Positions 28,591 to 39,474 of a DNA stretch of 64,000 nt are shown in pieces. The translations under genes were made by a program, and so were the position numbers. How positions within the stretch are numbered: the first letter of the stretch is position 1; every line of letters begins with the position of its first letter. The notes below the pieces were generated by a model. That model made no database searches, was not told the DNA's origin, and was given only the letters and a program-made list of their open reading frames with translations. This stretch comes from Natronospirillum sp965602035 (lineage in GTDB: Bacteria > Pseudomonadota > Gammaproteobacteria > Pseudomonadales > Natronospirillaceae): positions 1-64,000 of the forward strand of contig OZ271919.1 in the NCBI GenBank assembly GCA_965602035.1. The letters run 5' to 3'.

Positions 28591-28634
28591 CAGTGCGCCA
28601 CCGAGCGGTGCGCCACCGAGCAGTGCGCCACCGA
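28591..28634 (+). repeat. Three tandem 15-bp repeats upstream of mucD
   Basis: CRGTGCGCCACCGAG occurs at 28591-28605, 28606-28620 and 28621-28634 (the last lacking its final base), differing only at the second base. It lies between rseC and the mucD ribosome-binding site (GGAGGT at 28648-28653). Confidence 0.8.
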
Positions 28635-28658
28635 ATTTTGTGACCCTGGAGGTATGAC

Positions 28659-30068
28659 ATGCAATACGCAGCGCGATCGCTGGGCATGATATTAATACTG
28701 GCCCTCTTGAGCGGGTTCTCTTTCGCTCAGGGCGTGCCGGATTTTTCCGATCTGGCGAGGGACAACGCACCCAGTGTGGTGCGCATTGAGGCTCAGGCCG
28801 AGCGACCGGAGCAGCGACAGCGGCAAATGGAGCAGTTCGAACGCCAGATGCCTGAGCTTTACCGCTATTTCTTCGGTGATCAGTTCCCGGGCGGCCCGGG
28901 TCCGCAGCAGCGCCAGCCGCGGCAGTCTCAGGGTTCCGGCTTCATCATCTCTTCCGACGGCTACATCGTCACTAATCACCATGTGATCGCGGAAGCGACC
29001 GATATCCGTGTACGGACAATCGAAAACCAGATTTTCCCGGCCGAGATTGTCGGTACGGATGAGCAATCTGACATCGCGCTGCTGAAAGTCGATGCCACCG
29101 GGTTGCCAGCGGCCGAGTTCGGTGATTCCGATGAACTGAGTGTTGGCGAGTGGGTGCTCGCGATCGGTGCGCCGTTTGGTATGGATTATTCCGTGACCGC
29201 CGGTATTGTCAGTGCGAAGGGGCGCAGCCTCGGTGAACGGTATGTGCCGTTTATTCAGTCGGATGTGGCCATTAACCCGGGTAACTCCGGTGGCCCACTT
29301 TTCAATTCAGACGGTGAAGTGGTCGGCGTGAATTCGCAGATCTACACCCGGTCCGGTGGGTTCATGGGCCTGTCGTTCTCCGTGCCCTCGAATCTGGTCA
29401 CCGACATTGTTGCGCAACTGCGTGACGAAGGCAGTGTGTCCCGTGGTTGGCTCGGTATCGCCATGGACGACAGTTACAACGAGGACCCGGATCTGGCGCA
29501 GTCGTTCGGGCTGGACCGGCCGATCGGTGCACTGGTCGTCCAGGTATATGAAGGCACGCCGGCAGCCGAGGCCGGGTTACGTCCCGGGGATCTGATTCTC
29601 GAATTCGACGGTCAGGAAATTATGCGCTTCTCCGATCTCGCGCCACTCGTAGGGGCAACACCGCCGGGAAGTGAAGTGGACCTGACCGTGCTGCGCAACG
29701 GTGACGAAATAACCGTACCGCTGACGGTGGGTGAGTTACCTGAGCAGGAACCCACTATGATGGGTCAGAACGGCGCAGATCCGGAGCAGGCGCCGGCTGT
29801 GAATCGCCTGAACCTCGAAGTGCGGGCGCTCAGCGAGCAGGAAGCCTCGGAACTGGGCGATCGGGGTGTAGTGGTGACTGAAGTCGTTGGTGATCCGGCG
29901 GAGACAGCCGGATTTCGCCAGGGCGACATCATCACCATGATCCATGGCCAGTTCATTGAGTCCACTGAGGATTTTGAAGAGGTGGTGGCCGGACTGCCTG
30001 AAAATCGCCGCATCGCCGTACGTATCGTGCGCGACGGCGTCAGCCGGTTCATTGCTGTTGCGCTCTGA
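28659..30068 (+). CDS. mucD: Periplasmic serine protease MucD (DegP/HtrA family)
   Basis: A 469-residue Do-type protease that degrades misfolded periplasmic proteins. A signal peptide (ending near SGFSFAQG) is followed by the trypsin-like domain: His in TNHHVIAEA, Asp in QSDIALLKVD and Ser in NPGNSGGPLFN. Two PDZ domains follow (about 265-360 and 385-469). GGAGGT precedes ATG 28659. Position after rseC is the mucC-mucD order of pseudomonads, where MucD limits the AlgU envelope stress response. A strong hairpin follows at 30079. Confidence 0.93.
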   Translation: MQYAARSLGMILILALLSGFSFAQGVPDFSDLARDNAPSVVRIEAQAERPEQRQRQMEQFERQMPELYRYFFGDQFPGGPGPQQRQPRQSQGSGFIISSDGYIVTNHHVIAEATDIRVRTIENQIFPAEIVGTDEQSDIALLKVDATGLPAAEFGDSDELSVGEWVLAIGAPFGMDYSVTAGIVSAKGRSLGERYVPFIQSDVAINPGNSGGPLFNSDGEVVGVNSQIYTRSGGFMGLSFSVPSNLVTDIVAQLRDEGSVSRGWLGIAMDDSYNEDPDLAQSFGLDRPIGALVVQVYEGTPAAEAGLRPGDLILEFDGQEIMRFSDLAPLVGATPPGSEVDLTVLRNGDEITVPLTVGELPEQEPTMMGQNGADPEQAPAVNRLNLEVRALSEQEASELGDRGVVVTEVVGDPAETAGFRQGDIITMIHGQFIESTEDFEEVVAGLPENRRIAVRIVRDGVSRFIAVAL

Positions 30069-30078
30069 GCCGGTGTCT

Positions 30079-30106
30079 CCGGGATGGCGCGCTTGCGCCA
30101 TCCCGG
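30079..30106 (+). terminator. Hairpin after mucD
   Basis: A perfect 12-bp GC-rich stem (30079-30090 with 30095-30106) with a 4-nt loop begins 10 bp after the mucD stop. Only a short TT follows, so termination by this hairpin alone is likely but not certain. Confidence 0.65.
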
Positions 30107-30112
30107 TTCGCA

Positions 30113-30141
30113 TAGCCATTTCCCCCCTGTTTCAGTAGAAT
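30113..30141 (+). promoter_or_regulatory. Candidate promoter of lepA-lepB-rnc-era-recO-acpS
   Basis: TAGCCA (30113-30118), 17 bp, TAGAAT (30136-30141), directly after the mucD hairpin and about 50 bp before lepA. Four of six and five of six consensus bases match. Confidence 0.4.
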
Positions 30142-30192
30142 CCCCACCTCATCAGGCACATCCCCGTTGACCAGAGGAAAAGGTAAACATCT

Positions 30193-32004
<1,812 letters not shown>

Positions 32005-32015
32005 AGGGATAGGGG

Positions 32016-33050
32016 GTGTCTGTGTTTATTCTGTTTGCCTGGGGTTTGCTGGCACTCGCCGTATTCTGGCTGGTGGATCTGTTCTGGCTGGAACGTCGCC
32101 AGTTGCAGCGCGCCACGTCGGGCGCTGCCGCCTCGGGTGACGCCCTGAATCGGCCCTGGTGGCGCTATCCGTCCCAGGTGCTTGGTCTGCCGCTTATTGT
32201 GGGCCTTATATATACCGCCATTCAGGAAAGCCGTGACCTTGCACTGCTGCTGATTCTCGGCACGCTGTTTGCCGGGCTGGTGGTGGTGCTCGACCGACTT
32301 TTGCTCAGGCCGTATCGCCGCTCGTTGCGGGCAGCCACTGGCAATGAGTCGTCCGTTGCGATGCGCGACGACAGCACTGTGGTTGAGTATGCGCGCAGTT
32401 TTTTCCCGGTGCTGGCGGTGGTTGTCGTGCTTCGATCATTCCTGTTCGAGCCCTATCAGATACCGTCAGAATCCATGCGCCCCACGCTGGTTGTGGGCGA
32501 TTTCCTGCTGGTCAACAAGTTCACCTATGGCCTTCGCGTGCCGGTGCTGAAAAACGAACTGGTGGACATCGGTGACCCGGAGGCCGGTGATGTGATGGTA
32601 TTCACTCCGCCGCATCAGGACACCCAGAACTATATCAAACGGGTCATTGCCACGGGGGGTGACCGCGTCTACTACAATTATCAGACACGTGAGCTGCGTG
32701 TGAACGGCGAGACGGTGCCGCGAACCCGCGTAGAGCGGTTTCGGGAAGATGGTCGGGTGATCGGGCGCTACGAGGAAACACTGAACGGTCACACCTACGA
32801 TGTCTACCTGACGGAGAACAGCATGGTGCCGAACTGGCCACCGCTGGAAGCAACAGTGCCGGAGGGTCACTACTTTGTGATGGGGGACAATCGGGACAAC
32901 TCACTCGATAGTCGTTTCTGGGCCCGACAGTACGGCACGACACCGTTCGTGGACGACGGCGCGCTTCAGGGCCAGGCCGTTCTTCGCTGGATGTACTGGC
33001 CGTCGCTGTTCAGTCTCCCGTCATTCAGTCGCTTCGGTTCAATCGAATAA
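32016..33050 (+). CDS. lepB: Signal peptidase I
   Basis: A 344-residue inner-membrane protease that removes signal peptides from exported proteins. Hydrophobic segments lie in the N-terminal third. The catalytic domain carries the Ser nucleophile in PSESMRPTL and the general-base Lys in NYIKRVIATGGD; MGDNRDNSLDSRFW is the conserved box E. Somewhat longer than the E. coli protein (324). GTG 32016 follows AAGGGATAGGGG. It lies 11 bp from lepA and from rnc. Confidence 0.95.
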   Translation: MSVFILFAWGLLALAVFWLVDLFWLERRQLQRATSGAAASGDALNRPWWRYPSQVLGLPLIVGLIYTAIQESRDLALLLILGTLFAGLVVVLDRLLLRPYRRSLRAATGNESSVAMRDDSTVVEYARSFFPVLAVVVVLRSFLFEPYQIPSESMRPTLVVGDFLLVNKFTYGLRVPVLKNELVDIGDPEAGDVMVFTPPHQDTQNYIKRVIATGGDRVYYNYQTRELRVNGETVPRTRVERFREDGRVIGRYEETLNGHTYDVYLTENSMVPNWPPLEATVPEGHYFVMGDNRDNSLDSRFWARQYGTTPFVDDGALQGQAVLRWMYWPSLFSLPSFSRFGSIE

Positions 33051-33061
33051 TCAGGACGCGC

Positions 33062-33739
33062 ATGGCAGAACTCGGACTGTTACAGCAGCGTGTAGGGTAT
33101 CAATTCCGACACGTCAACCTGCTTGAGTTGGCGTTGACGCACCGCAGTGTGGGGCGACGCAACAATGAGCGCCTCGAATTCCTGGGCGATGCCATTCTCA
33201 ACTGCACCATCGCGCAGGCGTTGTATGAGCAGTTCCCGCGTGCCAGCGAGGGCGAGCTTAGCCGCATGCGTGCCGCGCTGGTCAAGGGAGACACACTGGC
33301 CGAAATAGCCCGTGAATTTGAGCTGGGTCAATGGCTTCGACTGGGTACGGGTGAGCTGAAAAGCGGCGGCCATGACCGCGCCTCAATTCTGGCCGACGGG
33401 GTGGAAGCTCTGATCGGCGCCATCAGTCGTGATGGTGGCCTGGAGGCGGCACAATCCTGTATCCGCGAGTGGTGGGCTGCGCGGCTGGTGGTTGCTGAAC
33501 CCCAGACCGTGCGCAAGGATCCCAAAACACGGCTGCAGGAACTGCTGCAGGGGCAGAATAAACCCTTACCCGTCTATACGGTTGAGAATGTGAGTGGTGA
33601 AGCGCACTCACAGACTTTTACCGTATCCTGTCAGGTCGCGGGCCTTGATCAGGCGATAACCGCGACAGATGGTAGCCGCAGAGGCGCTGAACAGCAGGCT
33701 GCGGCGGCGACACTGGCCGCGCTCGGCGAGGAGGAATAG
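33062..33739 (+). CDS. rnc: Ribonuclease III
   Basis: A 225-residue double-stranded RNA endonuclease that processes rRNA precursors and many mRNAs. The catalytic signature ERLEFLGDAILN is at about 36-47, with the second acidic cluster in DGVEALIGAI. A double-stranded RNA-binding domain fills the C terminus from about 152. ATG 33062 is 11 bp after lepB, and era begins 1 bp after the stop. Confidence 0.96.
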   Translation: MAELGLLQQRVGYQFRHVNLLELALTHRSVGRRNNERLEFLGDAILNCTIAQALYEQFPRASEGELSRMRAALVKGDTLAEIAREFELGQWLRLGTGELKSGGHDRASILADGVEALIGAISRDGGLEAAQSCIREWWAARLVVAEPQTVRKDPKTRLQELLQGQNKPLPVYTVENVSGEAHSQTFTVSCQVAGLDQAITATDGSRRGAEQQAAAATLAALGEEE

Positions 33740-33740
33740 C

Positions 33741-34652
33741 GTGAGTGAAGCCGCAGAAGACCAATCCAGCCGATTTGGCGTGGTAACGCTGGTTGGCCGG
33801 CCGAATGTGGGCAAGTCCACATTGCTGAACCACATGCTGAATCAGAAGATCAGCATTACCTCCCGTAAACCACAGACGACACGTCACCGCATAACGGGCG
33901 TGCTGACCGAACCGCCCGTACAGATAGCGTTTCTGGATACACCCGGTCTGCACCGCGACGAACCGTCTGCCATGAACCAGCTTATGAACCGGACGGCGCT
34001 GACTGCGCTTCAGGGCGTCGACCTTGTGCTGTTTCTGGTCGAACGCCTCGAGTGGACCGAAGAGGACCAATGGGTACTCGATACGCTTGACCGGCAGAAA
34101 GTGCCGGTTGCGCTGGTGATCAACAAGGTCGATCAGGTAGCCAACAAGAACGCATTGCTGCCGTTCATGGAGGCAAGGAACAAACAGGGACAGTTTGAAG
34201 GCATATTCCCGGTATCGGCATCACGGGGCCTTCATGTGAAAGAGCTGCGAGAGTGGTTGTTGGCCCGTATGCCCGCCGGAACGCATCACTTTGACGAGGA
34301 CCAGATTACGGATCGTTCCGTCCGGTTCATGACAGCCGAAATCATCCGGGAAAAGCTGATGCGCCAACTCGGCGACGAGCTCCCCTATTCGGCGGCGGTG
34401 GAAATTGAATCGTTCCGGTTTGATGGGCCCGTCTGCCACATTCACGCGTTGATTCTCGTGGAGCGGGATGGCCAGAAACGGATCGTTATCGGGCAGCAGG
34501 GCCAGAAGCTCAAGCGCATAGGGTCCGATGCCCGCAAGGACCTGGAAGCGCTACTGGAAGCACGGGTCATGCTCAATCTGTGGGTAAGGGTGAAGGCCGG
34601 CTGGTCGGATGACCTGCGTGCGCTGCGCAGCCTGGGGTACGCGGAAGAATGA
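33741..34652 (+). CDS. era: GTPase Era
   Basis: A 303-residue GTPase that binds 16S rRNA during 30S assembly. GRPNVGKSTLLN is the P-loop (about 19-30), DTPGLHRDEPSAMN the G3 region and INKVDQV the G4 motif. A C-terminal KH domain has VIGQQGQKLKRIGSDAR. GTG 33741 is preceded by GAGGAGGAA within the rnc end, the usual start position; the open frame extends further upstream into rnc. It ends in a 4-bp ATGA overlap with recO. Confidence 0.96.
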   Translation: MSEAAEDQSSRFGVVTLVGRPNVGKSTLLNHMLNQKISITSRKPQTTRHRITGVLTEPPVQIAFLDTPGLHRDEPSAMNQLMNRTALTALQGVDLVLFLVERLEWTEEDQWVLDTLDRQKVPVALVINKVDQVANKNALLPFMEARNKQGQFEGIFPVSASRGLHVKELREWLLARMPAGTHHFDEDQITDRSVRFMTAEIIREKLMRQLGDELPYSAAVEIESFRFDGPVCHIHALILVERDGQKRIVIGQQGQKLKRIGSDARKDLEALLEARVMLNLWVRVKAGWSDDLRALRSLGYAEE

Positions 34653-35341
34653 TCGCGTGGCCGGAGGCGAACGCCTTTGTCCTTCAGCGCCAGCCCTACC
34701 GGGAATCCTCCTGGCTGGTGCGACTGCTGACGGCTTCACGTGGCCAGATAACGGCGCTCTGGCGGGACCGCACAGCGATCTACCTCTTTCAGCCCTATGC
34801 CTGCCACCTTTCCAATGGCCACTCGCTGGTGTTGCTGCGCGATGCGCAGTTTGCCGGATCCGTACTGCGACTGAGCGGCCGAGCCAGTTTTCTCGGCCTG
34901 TATCTCAATGAACTCTGTGGCCATCTGGCACCCAGAGATGTATCGGAACCCGCACTTTTTGGCAGCTACTATGCCGCTCTGCGAGCCTTGCAGCACAGTG
35001 ACGACCCGGAGCCCTATCTTCGCTATTTCGAACTGAGCCTGTTGCAGTCGCTCGGGCAGGCGCCTGATTTTGAGCGGGACGCCAATGGAAGCCCGATACA
35101 GTCGAACCAGGGGTATCGGTTTGACGGGGTCAACCAGTTCATCCTGTCTGGCACCCCTGGCAGTAGCAACGTGGTGACGGGCCAGGAGATTCAGGCCATG
35201 GCACAGCGGCAGTTTACGGAAGAGCGATTGCGCCTGCTGATCCGCAAGATACTGAGGCAGGCGCTGGCACATCAACTTGGCGGCCGCCCGCTGCGAGCCC
35301 GCGAGCTGCTGAGGCCCACCGGGCCGGAGGTGCCTCAATGA
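34649..35341 (+). CDS. recO: DNA repair protein RecO
   Basis: A 230-residue RecO that helps RecR load RecA on SSB-coated single-stranded DNA. The N-terminal OB fold begins with WPEANAFVLQRQPYRESSWLV. The C-terminal helical part contains ISGCQ-like regions only on the other strand, so no zinc finger is claimed. It overlaps era and acpS by 4 bp each (ATGA). In many relatives pdxJ follows recO; here acpS follows directly. Confidence 0.9.
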   Translation: MIAWPEANAFVLQRQPYRESSWLVRLLTASRGQITALWRDRTAIYLFQPYACHLSNGHSLVLLRDAQFAGSVLRLSGRASFLGLYLNELCGHLAPRDVSEPALFGSYYAALRALQHSDDPEPYLRYFELSLLQSLGQAPDFERDANGSPIQSNQGYRFDGVNQFILSGTPGSSNVVTGQEIQAMAQRQFTEERLRLLIRKILRQALAHQLGGRPLRARELLRPTGPEVPQ

Positions 35342-35712
35342 TCCGTGGGCTGGGTTCCGATGTCGTTCGAATCAGTCGAATCGAGCGCGTTCTGGAACGT
35401 CATGGCGACCGCTTCGCGCAACGGATTCTCACACCGAGGGAACTCGTCGATTGGGCTGAACGTGGTGGCACAAACCGATACGTGGCGTGTCGGTGGGCGG
35501 CGAAGGAGGCAGCGGCGAAGGCGCTGGGTACCGGAATCCGCTGGGGTGTCGGCTTTCATCAGATCCACGTCAGCAATAATGACCTGGGCGCACCGTTGCT
35601 GCACCTTTCCGGTGCTGCGGCACACCGGCTCCGGGCAATGGGGGCAACTGACGCCTTGCTGAGTATCACCGATGACGGGGACTATGCGTTTGCCGTGGTG
35701 ATTCTGCAGTAA
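35338..35712 (+). CDS. acpS: Holo-[acyl-carrier-protein] synthase
   Basis: A 124-residue transferase that moves 4'-phosphopantetheine from CoA to apo-ACP. The metal-binding Asp is in GLGSDVVRISRIE at about 4-16, and the second motif RWAAKEAAAKALGTG supplies the Glu and Lys. It starts inside the recO stop (ATGA) and ends at 35712, one base before the convergent gacS stop complement begins, so there is no intergenic space. Confidence 0.94.
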   Translation: MIRGLGSDVVRISRIERVLERHGDRFAQRILTPRELVDWAERGGTNRYVACRWAAKEAAAKALGTGIRWGVGFHQIHVSNNDLGAPLLHLSGAAAHRLRAMGATDALLSITDDGDYAFAVVILQ

Positions 35713-38448
35713 TCAGTCTGACCGGTTTCCGCTGCCTGTTGCCAGTTCACGCACTGGATCGTGGTCCCGGCACCAGCGTTCAACCGCGTCCATCGATTCA
35801 AGAACAGCCGCGAATTCGGCTTCGGGTGGCTCCGCGGGAGCCGCGCGGAGTGCCCGCTCCATTTGCCGTAATCGGTCTTCCAGACACGGTGTGCCGCAGT
35901 AGCGGGTGACACCCAGCAACGCGTGGACCCGTGGTGCCAGTTCCCTGGGTCCGAGTCCGGGCCATTCAGCTTGTGCGGTCTGAATCTCCTGAACCAGACC
36001 GTCGAGCATATCGGCGGCCAGGTCCACTTGACCGCCGGCACGAGCCACTGCCAGCCCGGGGTCCACCGGACCGGATTCCGACTGCCGGGACAGGGCAGAC
36101 ACTGCCTGTTTTCGGCGTTCGCCGGTCCAGCGCTCCAGCAAGGCTGCAAGCTGGCGCTCGCTAACCGGTTTGGTCAGCACATCACTGAAGCCGCTGTCCC
36201 GCAATGGCTCTCGCTCGTCTGACATGACCTGAGCGGTCAGTGCGACTATGGGCAGGCGCTCACCGTCTGCCTCGTGACGCCGGATTTCCCGCGTAGCTGT
36301 CGTTCCGTCCATGGTTGGCATCTGCAGATCCATCAGCACCAGGTCAAAACGCGTTCGGCTCACGGCCTCGAGTGCTTCACTGCCATCACTGGCCTCAACG
36401 GGCTGAATCTGCATGTTTTCCAGAAAGGTACGAACCAGTCGCCGGTTAACGGCATTGTCGTCGACCAACAACACCTTGGGCGGTGCGGCATCGGGCAGCT
36501 CCGGCGGTTTTCGGGCAGAGTCACCCGCCTGGCCCGAGTCGAGCGCTTTCTGACAGGCAGAAATCAGCTTGCGATTGCGCAGCGGTTTGGTTGCCAGTAC
36601 CGCGACCGAAGACTCGAGCGCGCGCAGTTCGGGGCCACCTTCATGCAGTCGTGCCAGCAACAATACCGGAATGCCGGCGTAGAGACAGGCGTCTATCAAC
36701 TGGTGAAGCCAGTCCGTTCGCCCCGGCTGGAACGTGACTACCGCCAGGCTGCGGGCGGAAGGTGGCCAGCCTTCCGGTAGTGCCGGGGTGTCATCGGGAC
36801 TGATCCGTGCAACTGGACAGCCCCAGGATTTAAACCGGTGATACAGCACAAGACCGGTAATAGGATGCGGCTCACACAGCAGAATATGGGTGTCCGGGGG
36901 TATCTGGTCGTCGGTATCGGGTTCCAGAGGTGTCTGCGTGTCCAGTTCCAGATCAACCAGTACGCTGAATGTGGAACCCGCTCCAATAGTGCTTTCCAGT
37001 TCAATCCGGCCGCCCATCCGTTTGACCAGCCGCTGGCAGATCAGAAGGCCAAGCCCGGACCCCCCGAATTTTCGGGTCGTGGAAGCGTCAGCCTGGCTGA
37101 ACGCCTGAAACAGGTGTGCCTGCTTTTCCGCAGCAATGCCCCGCCCCGTGTCTTCCACGGCAATGCGCAGCCGGGCGATCCGGTGATCCTCATCCTCCAG
37201 CGCTACCCGCACCGCCACATGGCCACGATCAGTGAATTTGATTGCATTGCTGACCAGATTGATCAAAACCTGCCGGACCCGCAGCGGGTCGCCCAGCAGG
37301 AGCCTCGGCACATCGTCATAGACCATGGCGACCAGCTCTAGGTCCTTCTCCTGGGCCGTCGGCGCCAGCATGTCGAGCACATCCTCGACCAGATCGAGTA
37401 TATTGAGGCTGCGGTGCTCAAGGGTCAGCTTTCCGGCGTCGAGTTTCATCACATCGAGCACATCGTTGATGATTGCCAGCAGGCTTTCGGCCGAGCGCTG
37501 TATGGTGCGCACATAGTCGCGCTGTTTGGCTGACAGGTGTGTTGTATCCAGCAGGTCGATGAAGCCGAGAATGCCGTTCAGCGGTGTGCGGATTTCATGG
37601 CTCATATTGGCCAGGAACTGACTCTTGGCTTCGCCCGCCTCAACGGCCTGGCGGCGCGCCGTGCTCAGTTCGATGTTCTGTATTTCCAGCGTTTCGAGAG
37701 TCTCGCGCAGATCCTGGGTGGCCTGATCAATACTGCTCTGCATTTCCTGATGGGCCTGCTGCAGCGATTCGCCCAGGTGGTTCAACTGATCCCCGATACC
37801 CTCCCAGGCGCCCTGGCGTGCTACAAATCGCGCATCAAGGTCACCGTCGGCGAGTCGACTCATGGTTTCCTGTAGCTCGCGTACAGGCTCTGTCACCCGG
37901 CGTCCGGCGAGCAGTACCACCACCCAGACTATCGCCAGACCGATCAGCCCCATTACGCCGGCAATCGTCGCCTGCCGATACAGTTCAAGCGTCAGATTAT
38001 TGCGGCTGAAATCGATCTGCAGCCAACCCGCTGCGGGCTGGCCGGAGGTGCTCCATTCCGGAAGACGCAGCGGCACGGTTATGCGCTGCCAGTTTCCCAC
38101 CCGCTCAGTTACCGCCGTGGCAGGCACAGAGGAGCCCTGGGTCGGGTCCATAACCCGGCCACGGCTGGCCAGGACATTGCCTTCGGTATCGAACACACGT
38201 ATGCCACGGGCGTTGGGTAAGGTCAGCGCCTGGCGCAGAACCGGATCCAGTGCGTCCGTGGCACCATTTCGTACCGGTAGCACCATGGCCACCGCGAGCA
38301 TTTCCGCATCGGCCCGGGTTTGTTCCACGAACGCGCTACTGGCGCGGGAATGCATCAGAAACGTAAAAAAAAGCAAAAGTCCCGCACAGAATACCATCGC
38401 CGGTATCAGCGAAATCTGAAGCAGACGCTTGTCCAGCCGGTAGGGCAT
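35713..38448 (-). CDS. gacS: Hybrid sensor histidine kinase GacS/BarA
   Basis: A 911-residue tripartite sensor kinase. TM1 is at about 12-32, followed by a periplasmic sensor region, TM2 (about 158-182) and HAMP (about 183-235). The kinase core has the H box at His284 (LANMSHEIRTPLNG), then N and G boxes (GRGIAAEKQ and GGSGLGLLIC). A receiver domain with DLVLMDLQMPTMDG and a C-terminal Hpt domain with His in RVHALLGVTRYCG follow. This is the BarA/GacS layout and control of CsrA/RsmA through GacA/UvrY is expected. Divergent from cysM, as the gacS-cysM-relA region of pseudomonads suggests. Confidence 0.92.
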   Translation of the reverse strand: MPYRLDKRLLQISLIPAMVFCAGLLLFFTFLMHSRASSAFVEQTRADAEMLAVAMVLPVRNGATDALDPVLRQALTLPNARGIRVFDTEGNVLASRGRVMDPTQGSSVPATAVTERVGNWQRITVPLRLPEWSTSGQPAAGWLQIDFSRNNLTLELYRQATIAGVMGLIGLAIVWVVVLLAGRRVTEPVRELQETMSRLADGDLDARFVARQGAWEGIGDQLNHLGESLQQAHQEMQSSIDQATQDLRETLETLEIQNIELSTARRQAVEAGEAKSQFLANMSHEIRTPLNGILGFIDLLDTTHLSAKQRDYVRTIQRSAESLLAIINDVLDVMKLDAGKLTLEHRSLNILDLVEDVLDMLAPTAQEKDLELVAMVYDDVPRLLLGDPLRVRQVLINLVSNAIKFTDRGHVAVRVALEDEDHRIARLRIAVEDTGRGIAAEKQAHLFQAFSQADASTTRKFGGSGLGLLICQRLVKRMGGRIELESTIGAGSTFSVLVDLELDTQTPLEPDTDDQIPPDTHILLCEPHPITGLVLYHRFKSWGCPVARISPDDTPALPEGWPPSARSLAVVTFQPGRTDWLHQLIDACLYAGIPVLLLARLHEGGPELRALESSVAVLATKPLRNRKLISACQKALDSGQAGDSARKPPELPDAAPPKVLLVDDNAVNRRLVRTFLENMQIQPVEASDGSEALEAVSRTRFDLVLMDLQMPTMDGTTATREIRRHEADGERLPIVALTAQVMSDEREPLRDSGFSDVLTKPVSERQLAALLERWTGERRKQAVSALSRQSESGPVDPGLAVARAGGQVDLAADMLDGLVQEIQTAQAEWPGLGPRELAPRVHALLGVTRYCGTPCLEDRLRQMERALRAAPAEPPEAEFAAVLESMDAVERWCRDHDPVRELATGSGNRSD

Positions 38449-38570
38449 GTCCCGGGCTATCCTTCTCAGTTTCCGGTATGGGGAGTATAGGTTATTACAC
38501 TATGTCGGATCACGCGTTAGACTACGCGGCATTAAAAATCACGGTTTGAAACCGATCCGGAGCGGCCATC

Positions 38571-39470
38571 GTGGACACCGATTACCCAACCATCGAAGAT
38601 TTCGTCGGCAACACGCCCCTGGTGCGGCTGCAGCGACTGCCGGGCGAAACCAGCAACACCATTCTGGTCAAGCTCGAGGGCAACAACCCGGCGGGCTCCG
38701 TAAAAGACCGGCCGGCGCTGTCGATGATACAGGAGGCGGAGCGACGCGGGGAAATCCGGCCCGGCGACACGCTCATTGAGGCAACGAGTGGCAATACCGG
38801 TATTGCACTCGCGATGGCAGCGGCGATCAAGGGCTACCGGATGAAGCTCATCATGCCGGACCATATGAGTGAAGAGCGCAAGGCCTCCATGGCCGCATTC
38901 GGCGCCGAGCTGGTTCTCGTCAGTCAGGCAGAGGGCATGGAAGGTGCCCGGGATCTGGCCGACCGCATGGCGGAGCGGGGCGAGGGTGTTGTTCTCAACC
39001 AGTTTGCGAACCCGGACAACCCGTTGTCCCATTATCGCGGTACCGGCCCTGAAATCTGGCAGCAGACGCGGGGTACCATTACGCATTTCATCAGTTCCAT
39101 GGGCACAACCGGCACGATCATGGGGACTTCACAGTTTCTCAAGGAGAAGAACCCGGCTATTCAGATCGTCGGGCTGCAACCCGATGACGGATCGCAGATT
39201 CCCGGAATCCGGCGTTGGCCGGAAGCCTACCTGCCCAAAATCTTTGACCGCAGTCGGGTCGACACCATAATGGATATTTCACAGCAGGAAGCGGAAACAA
39301 CAATGCGCCGACTGGCCTCAGAGGAAGGTATTTTCTGTGGTGTGTCTTCAGGAGGCTCTGTATCAGCGGCTTTGCGGCTGTCTGAGACGGTAAGTAATGC
39401 CGTAATTGTGGCCATAATCTGTGACCGCGGCGACCGTTATCTGTCGACGGGCGTGTTTTCAGGAAGCTGA
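38571..39470 (+). CDS. cysM: Cysteine synthase B (O-acetylserine sulfhydrylase)
   Basis: A 299-residue PLP enzyme that makes cysteine from O-acetylserine and sulfide or thiosulfate. The PLP-Lys is in NPAGSVKDRPALSM at about 39-52; the substrate loop EATSGNTGIALAMAA and phosphate-binding SSMGTTGTIMG are also present. The CysM subtype is indicated by the MSEERKASMAAFGAEL stretch and by relA next to it. GTG 38571; the open frame has no better start. It ends 4 bp before relA. Confidence 0.93.
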   Translation: MDTDYPTIEDFVGNTPLVRLQRLPGETSNTILVKLEGNNPAGSVKDRPALSMIQEAERRGEIRPGDTLIEATSGNTGIALAMAAAIKGYRMKLIMPDHMSEERKASMAAFGAELVLVSQAEGMEGARDLADRMAERGEGVVLNQFANPDNPLSHYRGTGPEIWQQTRGTITHFISSMGTTGTIMGTSQFLKEKNPAIQIVGLQPDDGSQIPGIRRWPEAYLPKIFDRSRVDTIMDISQQEAETTMRRLASEEGIFCGVSSGGSVSAALRLSETVSNAVIVAIICDRGDRYLSTGVFSGS

Positions 39471-39474
39471 TGGC

